Below are positions 10,348 to 19,390 of a DNA stretch of 64,000 nt, piece after piece. The stretch covers positions 23,032 to 87,031 of the forward strand of contig NZ_GL830979.1 in NCBI RefSeq assembly GCF_000188195.1, in the 5' to 3' direction. How positions within the stretch are numbered: the stretch's first letter is position 1; every line of letters starts with the position of its first letter. This DNA is from Succinatimonas hippei YIT 12066 (GTDB lineage: Bacteria > Pseudomonadota > Gammaproteobacteria > Enterobacterales > Succinivibrionaceae). The notes beneath the pieces are model-generated. The model saw only the letters and a list, made by a program, of their open reading frames with translations. It searched no databases and was not told the DNA's origin. The position numbers were made by a program, and so were the translations under genes.

Positions 10348-11651
10348 TGCCCACTCAAGTTTCAGCGGCAGTTAATACTGCTCATCTTTATGCATTAGTC
10401 GCCGGAGAATCTTCCGGCGATACTTTAGGCGCGGGCTTAATGCGCGCTATTTTACGCTCCGATCCTAAAGCAAGCTTTATCGGTATCGGCGGTGAGAAAA
10501 TGATAAAAGCGGGGCTTACTCCGCTTGGCAGGATGGAAGTCCTGTCGGTGATGGGAATTTTTGAAGTCGCCTCTCATCTTATGCCCATACTTAAGCTGCG
10601 CTCTGAGCTTATAAAACAATTATTAAAAGCCCGTCCCTGCGTGGTGATTGGCATTGATTCCCCTGATTTTAATTTGGGTCTTGAAAAACGCATGCGCCGT
10701 GCCGGTATTCCGACGGTTCATTATGTCAGCCCGTCTGTATGGGCGTGGCGTGAAGGTCGCATGAAAAAAATCAAAGAAGCCTGCGATGAAGTGTTGGCAT
10801 TGCTGCCTTTTGAAAAAGAATTTTATGATAGGGAAGGTATGCCCTGTACTTATGTCGGACATACTTTAGCCAATCAAATCCCTTTGCAGGTTTCTCAGGA
10901 TGAGTCCAAAGCTCAAATCGAGCTTGAAAAAACCAGTGTTGAACCCGTACAGGGCAAGGTAATGGCTATTCTGGCAGGATCCCGTAAAAATGAGTTGGTG
11001 CATATGGTTCCCGTATATGCGCAAACGGCGAGGATCGTTAAGGAAAAAATGCCGGATGTGGTTTTTATTTCAGCCTGTCCAGATAAAGAGCGGGCGGAAA
11101 TGCTCAAGGATTTATGGTTAAGTCACGCACCCGACTTGTCTTTAACCATTTACATCGGCTGCACGCATGCTGTTATCGGAGCTGCTGACGCGGTGCTGCT
11201 TACTTCAGGAACGATTGCTTTTGAAACAATGCTTTTAAAGCGTCCGATGGCCGTTGCGTATAAAGTAAATCCGTTGACTGCGCTCATAGGCAGGCGCCTG
11301 CTTAAAATCAATATGTTTTCCTTGCCGAATTTATTGGCTAAAAGACGTATTGTTGCGGAATTTATTCAAGAGCAGTGTACCCCTGAGGCTTTAGCTCAGG
11401 AAATGCTGAAGCTTTTGACTTCAGATAATTTGCTGATGAAGAATGAGTTTTTGAGCATGCATAAAGCCATGATTAAAAATTCTGATGAAATTGCTGCAAA
11501 AGCCGTATTGTCCTTAATCAAAAAAAGCGGGATCAAAACCGTTGAAAGTAAAGATAATAAAGCTTTTAACGGAATGGTGGAGCCTTCTTTTACCGTTCCG
11601 GCAAATATAGCCGGTACTGATCGTGCCGCAAGACAAGAGCCGCGACTTTAA
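10347..11651 (+). CDS. lpxB: lipid-A-disaccharide synthase
   Basis: LpxB condenses UDP-2,3-diacylglucosamine with lipid X to form the lipid A disaccharide at the inner-membrane face. Family motifs are VAGESSGDTLGAGLM at the N-terminus, GIDSPDFNLGLEKRM, YVSPSVWAWREGRMKKI and the ILAGSRKNEL donor loop. The protein is 434 aa against about 382 in E. coli. The extra length is a low-complexity C-terminal tail of about 40 residues (VESKDNKAFNG to the end) with no family match I recognise. It overlaps lpxA and rnhB by one base at each TAATG junction. Confidence 0.95.
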   Translation: MPTQVSAAVNTAHLYALVAGESSGDTLGAGLMRAILRSDPKASFIGIGGEKMIKAGLTPLGRMEVLSVMGIFEVASHLMPILKLRSELIKQLLKARPCVVIGIDSPDFNLGLEKRMRRAGIPTVHYVSPSVWAWREGRMKKIKEACDEVLALLPFEKEFYDREGMPCTYVGHTLANQIPLQVSQDESKAQIELEKTSVEPVQGKVMAILAGSRKNELVHMVPVYAQTARIVKEKMPDVVFISACPDKERAEMLKDLWLSHAPDLSLTIYIGCTHAVIGAADAVLLTSGTIAFETMLLKRPMAVAYKVNPLTALIGRRLLKINMFSLPNLLAKRRIVAEFIQEQCTPEALAQEMLKLLTSDNLLMKNEFLSMHKAMIKNSDEIAAKAVLSLIKKSGIKTVESKDNKAFNGMVEPSFTVPANIAGTDRAARQEPRL

Positions 11652-12292
11652 TGGCAAAAAAAGTTTTAGAGCCTTTTATCTATCCCATAGATCCGCAAGT
11701 TCATTTGGTTTGCGGAGCAGATGAAGCAGGTCGCGGTCCGCTGGTCGGCAATGTTGTTGCAGCGTGTGTAATCTTAGATCCGTCTCGTCCTATTTCAGGT
11801 CTTGCCGATTCAAAAAAACTATCGGAAAAAAAGCGCGATGCTTTGGCTTTGCAGATTAAGGAAAACGCTTTGGCCTACGGGATAGGACAATGTACTCCAA
11901 AAGAAATTGACAGAATGAACATTCTGTACGCTTCACTTGAGGCGATGCGGCGTGCTTATGTAAATATGCACAAAACCTGTGAGCTGATGTTAATTGACGG
12001 AAATAAACTTATTCCGGATTTTCCGCTTGCAATGCAGGCTGTGGTTAAAGGTGATGCACGCGTTCCTGAAATTTCGGCAGCATCTATTTTAGCTAAGACC
12101 GAGCGTGACGCCCAGCTTTATGCTTTAGATAAACAATATCCCGAGTACGGTTTTGCCAGGCACAAAGGATATCCGACTGCCGCTCATTTTGAAGTTTTGC
12201 ATAAACTTCCTTTGCTCTCATGTTATCGGATGACATACGCTCCTATAAGAAAGCTGCTAGCTGAGGGCAAGGGGATTATAGAGACGATTTAA
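11651..12292 (+). CDS. rnhB: ribonuclease HII
   Basis: RNase HII removes ribonucleotides and RNA primers from DNA. The 213 aa protein carries CGADEAGRGPLVG with catalytic D24 and E25, the LIDGN motif with a third acidic residue, and the SILAKTERD and YPEYGFARHKGYPT motifs. It starts inside the lpxB stop (TAATG) and ends the lipid A operon. In E. coli dnaE would follow, but here an SDR gene does. Confidence 0.96.
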   Translation: MAKKVLEPFIYPIDPQVHLVCGADEAGRGPLVGNVVAACVILDPSRPISGLADSKKLSEKKRDALALQIKENALAYGIGQCTPKEIDRMNILYASLEAMRRAYVNMHKTCELMLIDGNKLIPDFPLAMQAVVKGDARVPEISAASILAKTERDAQLYALDKQYPEYGFARHKGYPTAAHFEVLHKLPLLSCYRMTYAPIRKLLAEGKGIIETI

Positions 12293-12331
12293 GGTATTTT
12301 TGCGTCTTTTTACTGGTATATGGAGGCGCTT

Positions 12332-13069
12332 ATGGAAAATAACAAAAAAGCGGTTATCGTCGGAGCGACGTCAGGGATCGGATATGCTGTTGCTTTAGAG
12401 TTGATAAATAAGGGCTGGATCTTAGGAATTGCCGGCAGAAGAGTTGATAAATTAAAAGAACTTCAGTCACTTGCTCCCAATCGGATTAAATATAGAGAAA
12501 TTGATGTCCAAAGCTGTAATTCCTGCGCAGAGCTCAATAAGCTCATAGCCGATCTGGGAGGAATTGATTTGTATTTGCATTGCTCAGGGATAGGCAAGCA
12601 GAATTATTCTTTAAAAAGCGAAATCGAACTTAATACCGTTGCAACTAATGTTGACGGTTTCGTCAGGATGGTAACTTGCGCCTTTAATTATTTTGCGGCA
12701 AAAGGAAATGGGCATATAGCTGTAATAAGTTCAATAGCCGGTACTAAAGGCTTAGGCGCTGCTGCAGCTTATTCAGCGTCAAAGCGCTTTCAGAATACCT
12801 ATATAGATTGTCTTGATCAGCTGTGTCATATAAGAAAGCTAAATATTGATTTTACCGATATCCGTCCCGGGTTTGTCGCTACTCCTTTACTTGACGGAGG
12901 CGGCAAATATCCGATGGTTATGGATGTTAGTAAGGTTGCAAGAAGAATCGTGACAGCGTTAAATAAGAAAGAAAGGGTTACGGTTATAGATTGGCGTTAT
13001 CGTATTTTGGTCTTTTTCTGGAGACTGATTCCTTTATGGTTATGGAGACGCTTGCCTATTTGCAATTAA
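12332..13069 (+). CDS. short-chain dehydrogenase/reductase, substrate unknown
   Basis: This is a classical SDR of 245 aa with an N-terminal Rossmann fold. GATSGIG (residues 11-17) binds the NAD(P) cofactor, with GRR following the second strand. The catalytic set is Ser in VISSIAG and Tyr/Lys in YSASK (about Y147, K151). The C-terminus (ILVFFWRLIPLWLWRRL) is hydrophobic and aromatic and may associate with the membrane. GGAGG at 12322-12326 picks ATG 12332 over the upstream ATG 12320. It occupies the usual dnaE position between rnhB and accA, so an envelope-lipid role is possible but unproven. Confidence 0.85.
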   Translation: MENNKKAVIVGATSGIGYAVALELINKGWILGIAGRRVDKLKELQSLAPNRIKYREIDVQSCNSCAELNKLIADLGGIDLYLHCSGIGKQNYSLKSEIELNTVATNVDGFVRMVTCAFNYFAAKGNGHIAVISSIAGTKGLGAAAAYSASKRFQNTYIDCLDQLCHIRKLNIDFTDIRPGFVATPLLDGGGKYPMVMDVSKVARRIVTALNKKERVTVIDWRYRILVFFWRLIPLWLWRRLPICN

Positions 13070-13262
13070 TGAGCTGTCCATGTGGTGAATTCTGCCGGTG
13101 CTTAGTTTTCATATGAGCATATACATAGCCATGCAGTTCGTAAAATGTTAAACTATCAACTTATGGGCAGTTACTGCTATAAGTTTTTTCGTGAAATAAA
13201 GCTAATGCCGGGCTATCGAATTTTAAAGCTGAGGATAAGTTTTACTTTTGCAAAAGCTTAAA

Positions 13263-13284
13263 GTTAAATCAAAAATGATTTAAC
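13263..13284. promoter_or_regulatory. perfect inverted repeat upstream of accA
   Basis: GTTAAATCA-AAAA-TGATTTAAC is a 9-bp perfect palindrome with a 4-nt centre, 35 nt before the accA start. It has no T-run after it, so it is more like an operator or an mRNA leader hairpin than a terminator. Nothing else is recognised in the 250-nt SDR-accA gap (13070-13319). Confidence 0.45.
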
Positions 13285-13319
13285 GGCATATCTTGCCTGC
13301 AAGATTAGAGAGAAGGTTT

Positions 13320-14276
13320 ATGAATATCAATTATTTGGATTTTGAACAGCCTATTGCTGATTTGCTTGCTCATATTGAGGAGTTGAAGCGGTTAAGCAAT
13401 ACGGTCGGCGCCGATGTCGACATGTCAAAAGAGTTGGCACAACTTGAAAAGAAAAATGTTGAATTAACCAAGAAACTTTACTCCTCCTTGTCTGCATGGC
13501 AGATATCTCAGTTATCCCGTCATCCGATGCGTCCTTATACTTTAGATTACGTTCAGCGCATCTTTACTGATTTCCAAGAATTAGCCGGCGACAGAGCCTT
13601 TGCCGATGATAAAGCTATTGTCGGCGGTCTTGCACGTCTTGACGGCACTTCCGTTATGGTGATCGGTCATCAGAAAGGACGTGATACTCGTGAGCGTACT
13701 TTACGCAATTTCGGTATGCCTCGTCCTGAGGGGTATCGTAAAGCTATGCGCTTAATGCGCCTTGCCGAGCGTTTTAATCTGCCGATTATTACTTTTGTCG
13801 ATACTCCGGGCGCATATCCCGGTGTCGGAGCGGAAGAGCGTTCTCAGGCAGGAGCCATTGCTGAAAGCTTAAAGTGTATGTCTGAGCTTAAAGTTCCTAT
13901 TATTTCAACAGTTATCGGTGAAGGCGGTTCAGGCGGTGCTTTGGCAATCGGCGTCGGCGATAGAGTGAATATGCTGCAGTATTCAACATACTCGGTTATT
14001 TCTCCTGAAGGTTGTGCTTCAATTCTGTGGAAGAGTGCAGATAAAGCCTCTCTTGCCGCAGAGGCTATGAATATTACCGCAGATCGCTTAAAGTCGTTAA
14101 AGCTTATTGATAATGTCGTAAAAGAGCCTTTAGGCGGTGCGCATCGCGATTATGACACAATGGCTGAGAATCTTAAGGCACGTTTGCTTCTTGATTTACG
14201 CGAGCTTGCCGATACTCCCAGTGATACTCTTGTTGAACAGCGTTTTGAACGCTTAATGCATTACGGCTATTGTTAA
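13320..14276 (+). CDS. accA: acetyl-CoA carboxylase carboxyltransferase, alpha subunit
   Basis: AccA pairs with AccD (52327) to transfer carboxyl from biotin to acetyl-CoA, giving malonyl-CoA. From ATG 13320 (AGAAGG just upstream) the protein is 318 aa and starts [15 protein letters not shown], as in E. coli. Conserved segments are [48 protein letters not shown] and [15 protein letters not shown]. An in-frame TTG at 13293 is an unlikely start. tilS overlaps the 3' end by 7 nt. Confidence 0.96.
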   Translation: MNINYLDFEQPIADLLAHIEELKRLSNTVGADVDMSKELAQLEKKNVELTKKLYSSLSAWQISQLSRHPMRPYTLDYVQRIFTDFQELAGDRAFADDKAIVGGLARLDGTSVMVIGHQKGRDTRERTLRNFGMPRPEGYRKAMRLMRLAERFNLPIITFVDTPGAYPGVGAEERSQAGAIAESLKCMSELKVPIISTVIGEGGSGGALAIGVGDRVNMLQYSTYSVISPEGCASILWKSADKASLAAEAMNITADRLKSLKLIDNVVKEPLGGAHRDYDTMAENLKARLLLDLRELADTPSDTLVEQRFERLMHYGYC

Positions 14277-15619
14277 CCTCAAAAGCAAGGCAGGAGCTTA
14301 ATCGTCTTGCCTTTTCCCTTATACATAAGTTAAAGCCTGCTCCTATAACCGTCGGGTTATCGGGAGGGGCTGATTCTACTCTTGCGCTTTTAGTTGCCTG
14401 TAAACTGCAGGAAACAGATCCGCGTTTTAGTGTATTAGCCTGTCATTGTATCCATGGCCTTGATGCGGATGATCCTATTTGGCTAAAGCATTGTCAGGAT
14501 CTGTGTCAGCGATTAAAAGTAAAGTTAGTAACCCCTAAGCTGAATATTGTATACGGCAACGGGGTTTCGCCTGAGGATGCATCCCGTAAGGAACGATATC
14601 GGGCGCTGCTTGAGAATTTAAGCCCTAACGGCTATTTGATGCTGGGTCATCAATCAGATGATCAGGTTGAAAATCTTTTGCTTGCATTAAAACGCGGCTC
14701 GGGGCCGCGAGGCCTTGGCGGAATGAGTACTGTAACCTGTGATAATCGGGGAACTATCATAAGGCCGCTGTTGGATTTAAGCAAAAAGGATATCGAAAAT
14801 ATTTTAACGGCGCTCGGTTTTGATTGGGTTTTTGACATCTCTAATACTTATTTAAAGTTTGAGCGTAATTTTATTCGTTTAAAAGTTCTGCCTCTTTTGC
14901 GTCAACGTTTTATAGGTATTGATAAAGCGATTTTAAAAAGTGCTAAATTGTGTGCTTTTGAACATGATTTAGCCTCGCGTTATGCCGAAACCTTTTATAC
15001 ACAAGCTGTAGCTGATGATATTTTTTATATTGATAAGATAGATATTGAAGATCAGGCTTTAACCTTTTTTGTTTTAAGGCGATTTTTATTTAATTTTTTA
15101 TCATCCGCCCCTGATTTTAATACCGTTGCCGCTTGCTATGATCTTATTAAAGCTTCAAACGATCAGGAGGGAGTGGTTGAATTTGCCGATAAAGAGATCC
15201 GCCGCTATTTAAATACGCTAAGAATTGTCAGTAAAGCTATAACTCCTAACAAAGACAGCATATTAATTCTGCATAAAAATGAAACTCTTTGTCTTAATGA
15301 TTTTGCATATTCTCTTATAAAAGGCAGGGCAAAAAATAAGAGTTTTATTTTGAAATCTGATTGTGTCACACTCGATTTTACATATTCAGGAAGTTTTAAA
15401 ATAAAACCGGTAAATAGAGTTCATCGGCGCGAGATTAAAAAGATTTTCGGTGAAAATTTTATTCCTTATTGGGAGCGGGCGGCATATCCGCTGGTAAAGG
15501 ATAAAGATAGCGTTCTTGCTCTAGGATCGGTTTGTGCTTTAGGGAAAAAGGAAGATCTTAAAGCTGAAGATGTTTACTATCTTGAGATTAAGAATCTAAA
15601 AACCGGAAAAGTAATTTAA
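14270..15619 (+). CDS. tilS: tRNA(Ile)-lysidine synthase
   Basis: TilS converts C34 of the CAU-anticodon tRNA-Ile to lysidine so that it reads AUA. The 449 aa protein has the N-type ATP-pyrophosphatase P-loop SGGADS (residues 31-36), then [30 protein letters not shown] and the [14 protein letters not shown] region. A middle domain and a less conserved C-terminal domain ending near [11 protein letters not shown] follow. The frame opens with a TTG (14270) overlapping the accA stop. No strong ribosome site is seen, so the exact start is uncertain and coupling to accA is likely. Confidence 0.92.
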   Translation: MLTSKARQELNRLAFSLIHKLKPAPITVGLSGGADSTLALLVACKLQETDPRFSVLACHCIHGLDADDPIWLKHCQDLCQRLKVKLVTPKLNIVYGNGVSPEDASRKERYRALLENLSPNGYLMLGHQSDDQVENLLLALKRGSGPRGLGGMSTVTCDNRGTIIRPLLDLSKKDIENILTALGFDWVFDISNTYLKFERNFIRLKVLPLLRQRFIGIDKAILKSAKLCAFEHDLASRYAETFYTQAVADDIFYIDKIDIEDQALTFFVLRRFLFNFLSSAPDFNTVAACYDLIKASNDQEGVVEFADKEIRRYLNTLRIVSKAITPNKDSILILHKNETLCLNDFAYSLIKGRAKNKSFILKSDCVTLDFTYSGSFKIKPVNRVHRREIKKIFGENFIPYWERAAYPLVKDKDSVLALGSVCALGKKEDLKAEDVYYLEIKNLKTGKVI

Positions 15620-15630
15620 CAGCAAAAAAT

Positions 15631-15710
15631 AAGCCGATACTTTTAAGTATCGGCCAAAGCGGGATTTTCAATCAGAAGTCGTAAATAAATCTGCGATTCA
15701 ATTGAATCTG
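15631..15710 (-). repeat. 80-bp repeat copy 1: OMP-like C-terminal tail plus terminator hairpin
   Basis: This 80-bp block recurs at 15891-15970 with 78 of 80 bases identical. On the - strand it reads FQIQLNRRFIYDF then TGA (15672-15674). That is an alternating-hydrophobic strand ending in Phe, as in porins and other outer-membrane barrels. Beyond the stop comes the hairpin GCCGATACTT/AAGTATCGGC (15632-15653). No long open frame leads into it: a TGA lies 12 codons upstream of the tail. It looks like the 3' remnant of a lost porin gene. Confidence 0.55.
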
Positions 15711-15890
15711 AAACTTAGAGGGGATTGTGTAAAAAAAGTTTCAAAAAATATTAAATATTTTTTAAATAAATTTATCTTATTGATTTAAATAAATTTTATT
15801 TTTAGATGAAAGTTAATTTTCTGCAGGCAACATTTTGTAAGGATTATTTTTGTACAGAGAGTCGAATTTTGTTTGGAAGAAGAAAATAAA

Positions 15891-15970
15891 AAGCCGATAC
15901 TTTTAAGTATCGGCCAAAGCGGGATTTTTAATCAGAAGTCGTAAACAAATCTGCGATTCAATTGAATCTG
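15891..15970 (-). repeat. 80-bp repeat copy 2: OMP-like C-terminal tail plus terminator
   Basis: This is the second copy of the 15631-15710 block. Its - strand reading is NYQIQLNRRFVYDF then TGA (15932-15934). The same 10-bp hairpin follows (15892-15913), and here a T-rich run (TTTTTATTTT on the - strand, 15881-15890) makes a convincing rho-independent terminator. The AT-rich flank (15711-15800 against 15971-16060) is also weakly similar between copies. Substitutions between the two tails (I/V, KF/NY) suggest they derive from paralogous genes. Confidence 0.55.
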
Positions 15971-16111
15971 ATAATTAGAGTGCACCTTTAAAGAAAAGTT
16001 CCAAAAAATATGAAAAATTTTTAAATAAATTTTAACTTAATGATTTATAAATAATTTTTATTTAATTACGGGCGGATTTTTTTTATTTAAAAAATTTTTT
16101 TATAAAAGCTA

Positions 16112-16140
16112 TTGCTTTTTTTTAACAAAATGGTTAGCAT
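16112..16140 (+). promoter_or_regulatory. sigma70-type promoter for candidate small RNA
   Basis: TTGCTT (16112-16117), a 17-nt spacer and TAGCAT (16135-16140) form a plausible -35/-10 pair in a region without a coding gene. A start near 16147 would give a transcript of about 115 nt ending at the terminator near 16263. Confidence 0.35.
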
Positions 16141-16146
16141 TAAGTT

Positions 16147-16263
16147 ATGGCAGTTAGCCAAAACTAACTGAGGCAAATTGACTTTTTGCATGTGTATTTA
16201 GGTGGTTCACCTTTTGCTGTTCTTGCAGACATTTAGACTCCTACTAAGTGTCTGCATTTTTTT
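16147..16263 (+). ncRNA. candidate small RNA, no known family recognised
   Basis: The stretch begins just after a promoter-like pair. It contains a 7-bp hairpin CAGTTAG-CCAAAA-CTAACTG (16151-16170) and ends in a 12-bp stem with one G-U pair (16224-16235 with 16245-16256) followed by seven T, a strong rho-independent terminator. There is no convincing open frame. It converges on the rpsT terminator. It could also be the end of a leader or a decayed gene. Confidence 0.4.
16224..16263 (+). terminator. rho-independent terminator of the candidate small RNA
   Basis: A 12-bp stem TGCAGACATTTA/TAAGTGTCTGCA with a 9-nt loop is followed by T7. It points on the + strand and is more than 600 nt beyond tilS. 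Confidence 0.65.
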
Positions 16264-16271
16264 GTCGTTAT

Positions 16272-16303
16272 AAAAAACAAAACCCCGCAATTTTGCGGGG
16301 CTT
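16272..16303 (-). terminator. rho-independent terminator of rpsT
   Basis: On the - strand CCCCGCAA-AA-TTGCGGGG is followed by TTTTGTTTTTT, 21 nt after the rpsT stop. Confidence 0.85.
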
Positions 16304-16324
16304 ATCTTTTAGATCTGCTCTAAA

Positions 16325-16588
16325 TTAGGCAATTGCCTTAATCTTGGCAGCAAGATCGCTCTTATGACGAGCAGCCTTATTCTTGTGGATAAGACCTTTG
16401 CAAGCGGCACGGTCCAAAACCGGCTCTGCTTCTTTAAAGGCAGCCTGAGCTGCAGCTTTGTCATTGTTAGCACAAGCGGCTAAAACTTTTTTAATCAAAG
16501 TGCGCATCTTGGAACGAGCAGCTACATTACGCTGACGTGCTTTCTCAGAGATAATAACGCGCTTCTTTGCAGACTTAATATTAGGCAC
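16325..16588 (-). CDS. rpsT: 30S ribosomal protein S20
   Basis: S20 binds 16S rRNA in the small subunit body. The 87 aa protein is basic and begins [21 protein letters not shown], as in the family, ending with [20 protein letters not shown]. The frame is open further upstream, but homology starts at GTG 16588, which has AGGAG seven nucleotides before it. A non-AUG start is a known feature of E. coli rpsT and is tied there to translational autoregulation. The gene is monocistronic, with its own promoter and terminator. Confidence 0.95.
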   Translation of the reverse strand: MPNIKSAKKRVIISEKARQRNVAARSKMRTLIKKVLAACANNDKAAAQAAFKEAEPVLDRAACKGLIHKNKAARHKSDLAAKIKAIA

Positions 16589-16653
16589 AAATAGCTCCTG
16601 ATTATTATTTACACTTGCCACATTCCAATTCACTAGGTGGCACTAGACGCGAT

Positions 16654-16682
16654 ATTTTACCAGTTTTACTATCTTTTGTAAA
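16654..16682 (-). promoter_or_regulatory. promoter of rpsT
   Basis: On the - strand TTTACA (16682-16677), a 17-nt spacer and TAAAAT (16659-16654) match the sigma70 consensus at five of six bases in each box, about 65 nt before the rpsT start. The rest of the 16589-16832 gap is AT-rich with no other feature seen. Confidence 0.7.
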
Positions 16683-16832
16683 AATTAAAAATACTTTTTT
16701 TAATGAAAAATAAGTGATTTTAATGTTTTTATTCTTAGAAAAAAGGAGTTCTCGCGCTATTTAATTATTTTTTGAAGTTAAAATACTTGAAAAGTAGTAT
16801 TTTAATCAAAGATTTTTACTGAATATTTTATG

Positions 16833-16868
16833 TAAAAAAACGCCCGTTAAGGGAGAAACACGGGCGTT
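16833..16868 (-). terminator. terminator of the TTT/acid-sugar operon
   Basis: On the - strand a 9-bp stem AACGCCCGT/ACGGGCGTT with a 12-nt loop runs into a T7 tract, 14 nt after the stop of the solute-binding gene. Confidence 0.85.
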
Positions 16869-16881
16869 AACTTTAAAAAGC

Positions 16882-17862
16882 TTACTGCAAGTACTCTGCG
16901 TATGACATCATGTGCTCGCGAAGCTCTTTAAGACGGTTTATTGAGTCTTGAACGTTCAAGGCATAAGGCTCTTGGAAGTTATAGACTTTAATGGCTTCTT
17001 TGTACTCTTCGCTGTTATTGACTATTTTAAGAACGGCAGCATTGAGTTTCTCGACAACTGCAGGATCGGTTCCTTTAGGTGCCAAGATAGCGTACAGGGT
17101 ATCAATAACAAGATTAGGAACGCCTGATTCCTTAGCAGTCGGAATGGACGGGACTGCCGGCAGACGCTCTGACATTAAGGTGCAGATTGATTTTACTTTG
17201 CCGCTTTCAATGTATTCTTTTGCCAAAGTATACGGAGCGATGGTAACGTCAATATGTCCGCCTAAAAGGGAGGTCATACGTTCGGCACCGTCACCGCCGG
17301 CGTCAACCAATGCAAATTGAGCTCCTTTGTCCTGGGCCATGATTAAAGCTGCAACATAAGAGGAGCCTCCCATGGCGATACCGAGCTTGATGGTTTCAGG
17401 CTTTTCTTTTGATGCGTTGATTAACTCTTCAAGGGTGTTGGACGGATCGTCGGCTCTAACCAACAGATTTTCACCGCACTGTTTGCCGTAAACAGCGACG
17501 GGTTCAAAAGCCTCATAACCGTAATCACTAAGGCCGCTTGCCTCATTTGAAGACAAGGACATAGCGTTAGTGGCGATTAATGTATATCCGTCCGGATTTT
17601 CGTCCTTGTATTGGGTAAGAGCGATAGATCCGTTGGCGCCTGGAACATTATTGACGACTACGGAAACACCGAGCTCTTTTTCAAGCAGACGGGAAATCAA
17701 ACGGGCATTGTAGTCGGTATCGCCGCCGGCACCGTGAGTGCAGATCATATTGATGGTCTTATTAGGATAGTCGGCAGCAGCGTCTGCGGCAAAAGCAGGA
17801 GCAACTGCGCACATAGCCATTACTGCGGCACCTAATAACAGTTTGTTTGATTTAAATTTCAT
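16882..17862 (-). CDS. tripartite tricarboxylate transporter substrate-binding protein (TctC/Bug family)
   Basis: This is the periplasmic receptor of a TTT uptake system, which usually binds small carboxylates. The 326 aa precursor has a signal peptide (MKFKSNKLLLGAAVMAMCA, cleavage near AFAADAA). The Bug-family N-lobe pattern follows (INMICTHGAGGDTDYNARL, then VVVNNVPGANGSIA), and the family helix GSSYVAALIM. GAGG lies a few bases upstream of ATG. It is the last gene of the operon, directly after the TctA-like gene, as expected for TTT loci. The ligand cannot be read from sequence. The neighbouring acid-sugar kinase suggests a sugar acid, which is inference. Confidence 0.9.
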   Translation of the reverse strand: MKFKSNKLLLGAAVMAMCAVAPAFAADAAADYPNKTINMICTHGAGGDTDYNARLISRLLEKELGVSVVVNNVPGANGSIALTQYKDENPDGYTLIATNAMSLSSNEASGLSDYGYEAFEPVAVYGKQCGENLLVRADDPSNTLEELINASKEKPETIKLGIAMGGSSYVAALIMAQDKGAQFALVDAGGDGAERMTSLLGGHIDVTIAPYTLAKEYIESGKVKSICTLMSERLPAVPSIPTAKESGVPNLVIDTLYAILAPKGTDPAVVEKLNAAVLKIVNNSEEYKEAIKVYNFQEPYALNVQDSINRLKELREHMMSYAEYLQ

Positions 17863-17865
17863 TTT

Positions 17866-19377
17866 TTACTCCTCATCAGATACAAGAATTGATTTGGCTT
17901 CTTTGCGTTGACGGATTAAAGAGTAGATGACTACTACTATAGTGAAGACAAAGAAGAAGATGGCAATAGGGTGGCTGAAGAAGCCCATCGGCTCGAATTG
18001 AGCGTGCTGGAATGCGCGACGGAAGTTAAGTTCGAAGATAGGTCCCAAGATGAATCCTAAGATCATAGGAACATGCGGGATCTTGGCTTTAAGCAGAACA
18101 TAGCCTAAAACGCCGAATATCAGTACGCACCAGACATCGAAGATACGGTTGGCGTTGCCGAAAGCACCGATAATGCACAGAATAATGATGATAGGCATTA
18201 AAAGATACTTGGGAACTTTTAATACGCGGATAAATACCTTGATGCCGAAAAGCTCGATAAAGAGTATGGCAATAGCTGAAAGACCCAAGGCAAAGAAGAT
18301 ACCGAATACTTCAGGACCGTTTTTGTCAAAAATGAGCGGGCCGGGAGCAATTTGGTGAACCATGAGACCGCCAAGGAGCATAGCAGTTGCAGCATCTCCC
18401 GGAATTCCTAAGGTCAGCATAGGGATCATGGCGCCGCCGATACCTGCGTTATTAGCGGTTTCTGAGGCGACAACGCCGTCGGCAATGCCGGTACCGAATT
18501 TCTCAGGATGCTTGGATTGGTTTTTGGCTGTAGTGTAGGACAACATGCCGGAGATGGCGCCGCCGATACCCGGAAGAATACCGATAACAATACCGATAAT
18601 GGAAGATCTGACCATGTTCCATTTTTGTTCGATAAACTCTTTCCAGGTAAAGCCGAAGCCTTTGATCTTGACGTTTGACTCAATTTCCGCCTTAACCGGA
18701 TTTCTGACATCTTCTGCCGCTTTAATGACCTCGGTGATGGCAAAAAGACCGATAAGTAAAGTTAAAAGAGCAAAGCCTGCATTAAGCTCGGTCATGCCGA
18801 AAGTAAATCTTTTTGCCGAGTCAATCGGAGCCAGGCCTACGGTAGCAAGCATTACGCCTAAAAGACCGCTGATAAGGCCTTTTACCAGATCGCGTCCGGT
18901 CAGGGAAATTACCAAAGACAATGCTAGCAGAGCCAAAGTGCAGTACTCGTAAGGACCGAACTTAATGGCAAGGCTTGCAAGCAGCGGGGCTACCAAGACT
19001 AAAACCAGGAGTCCCAAGATGGTTCCGCAGAAAGAAAATACTACACCAACACCTAAAGCTTTACCGGCTTGTCCTTTCATAGCCATAGGACGACCGTCAA
19101 AGCAGGTGGCTATTGAAGACGGGGTTCCCGGAATGTTCAGCAAAATCGCTGATATCAAGCCTCCCGATATACCGCCTACATACAAAGCTACCAAGGTGGA
19201 TACGCCCTGCAGCGGAGTCATGGTATAGGTCAAAGGCAGGAACATGACGATCGCCATGGTTGCGGTAAGACCCGGAATAGAGCCGAAAATAATACCGATA
19301 AAGACGCCGATAAGGATGAACAGAATCACCAACGGATCCATTACCATCATTAGGCCTTGAATTACATCTGATCCCAT
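17866..19377 (-). CDS. TTT transporter large membrane subunit (TctA family)
   Basis: TctA is the large permease subunit that carries substrate using an ion gradient. The 503 aa protein has about 10-12 hydrophobic segments. It shows the internal TctA signature twice: GIIFGSIPGLTATMAIVMFL near the N-terminus and GIVIGILPGIGGAISGML mid-protein. GTPSSIATCFDGRPMAMKG and ETANNAGIGGAMIPMLTLGIPG are also conserved. TAAGGAGC precedes ATG. It is 13 nt after the TctB-like gene and 3 nt before the TctC-like gene. Confidence 0.93.
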   Translation of the reverse strand: MGSDVIQGLMMVMDPLVILFILIGVFIGIIFGSIPGLTATMAIVMFLPLTYTMTPLQGVSTLVALYVGGISGGLISAILLNIPGTPSSIATCFDGRPMAMKGQAGKALGVGVVFSFCGTILGLLVLVLVAPLLASLAIKFGPYEYCTLALLALSLVISLTGRDLVKGLISGLLGVMLATVGLAPIDSAKRFTFGMTELNAGFALLTLLIGLFAITEVIKAAEDVRNPVKAEIESNVKIKGFGFTWKEFIEQKWNMVRSSIIGIVIGILPGIGGAISGMLSYTTAKNQSKHPEKFGTGIADGVVASETANNAGIGGAMIPMLTLGIPGDAATAMLLGGLMVHQIAPGPLIFDKNGPEVFGIFFALGLSAIAILFIELFGIKVFIRVLKVPKYLLMPIIIILCIIGAFGNANRIFDVWCVLIFGVLGYVLLKAKIPHVPMILGFILGPIFELNFRRAFQHAQFEPMGFFSHPIAIFFFVFTIVVVIYSLIRQRKEAKSILVSDEE

Positions 19378-19390
19378 AGGTGCTCCTTAA

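Noticed and set aside
15631..15970. The two-copy 80-bp repeat as a CRISPR or IS end
   Set aside because: Only two long copies 260 bp apart, in direct orientation, with no spacer series, no transposase and no cas genes. The OMP-tail reading explains it better.
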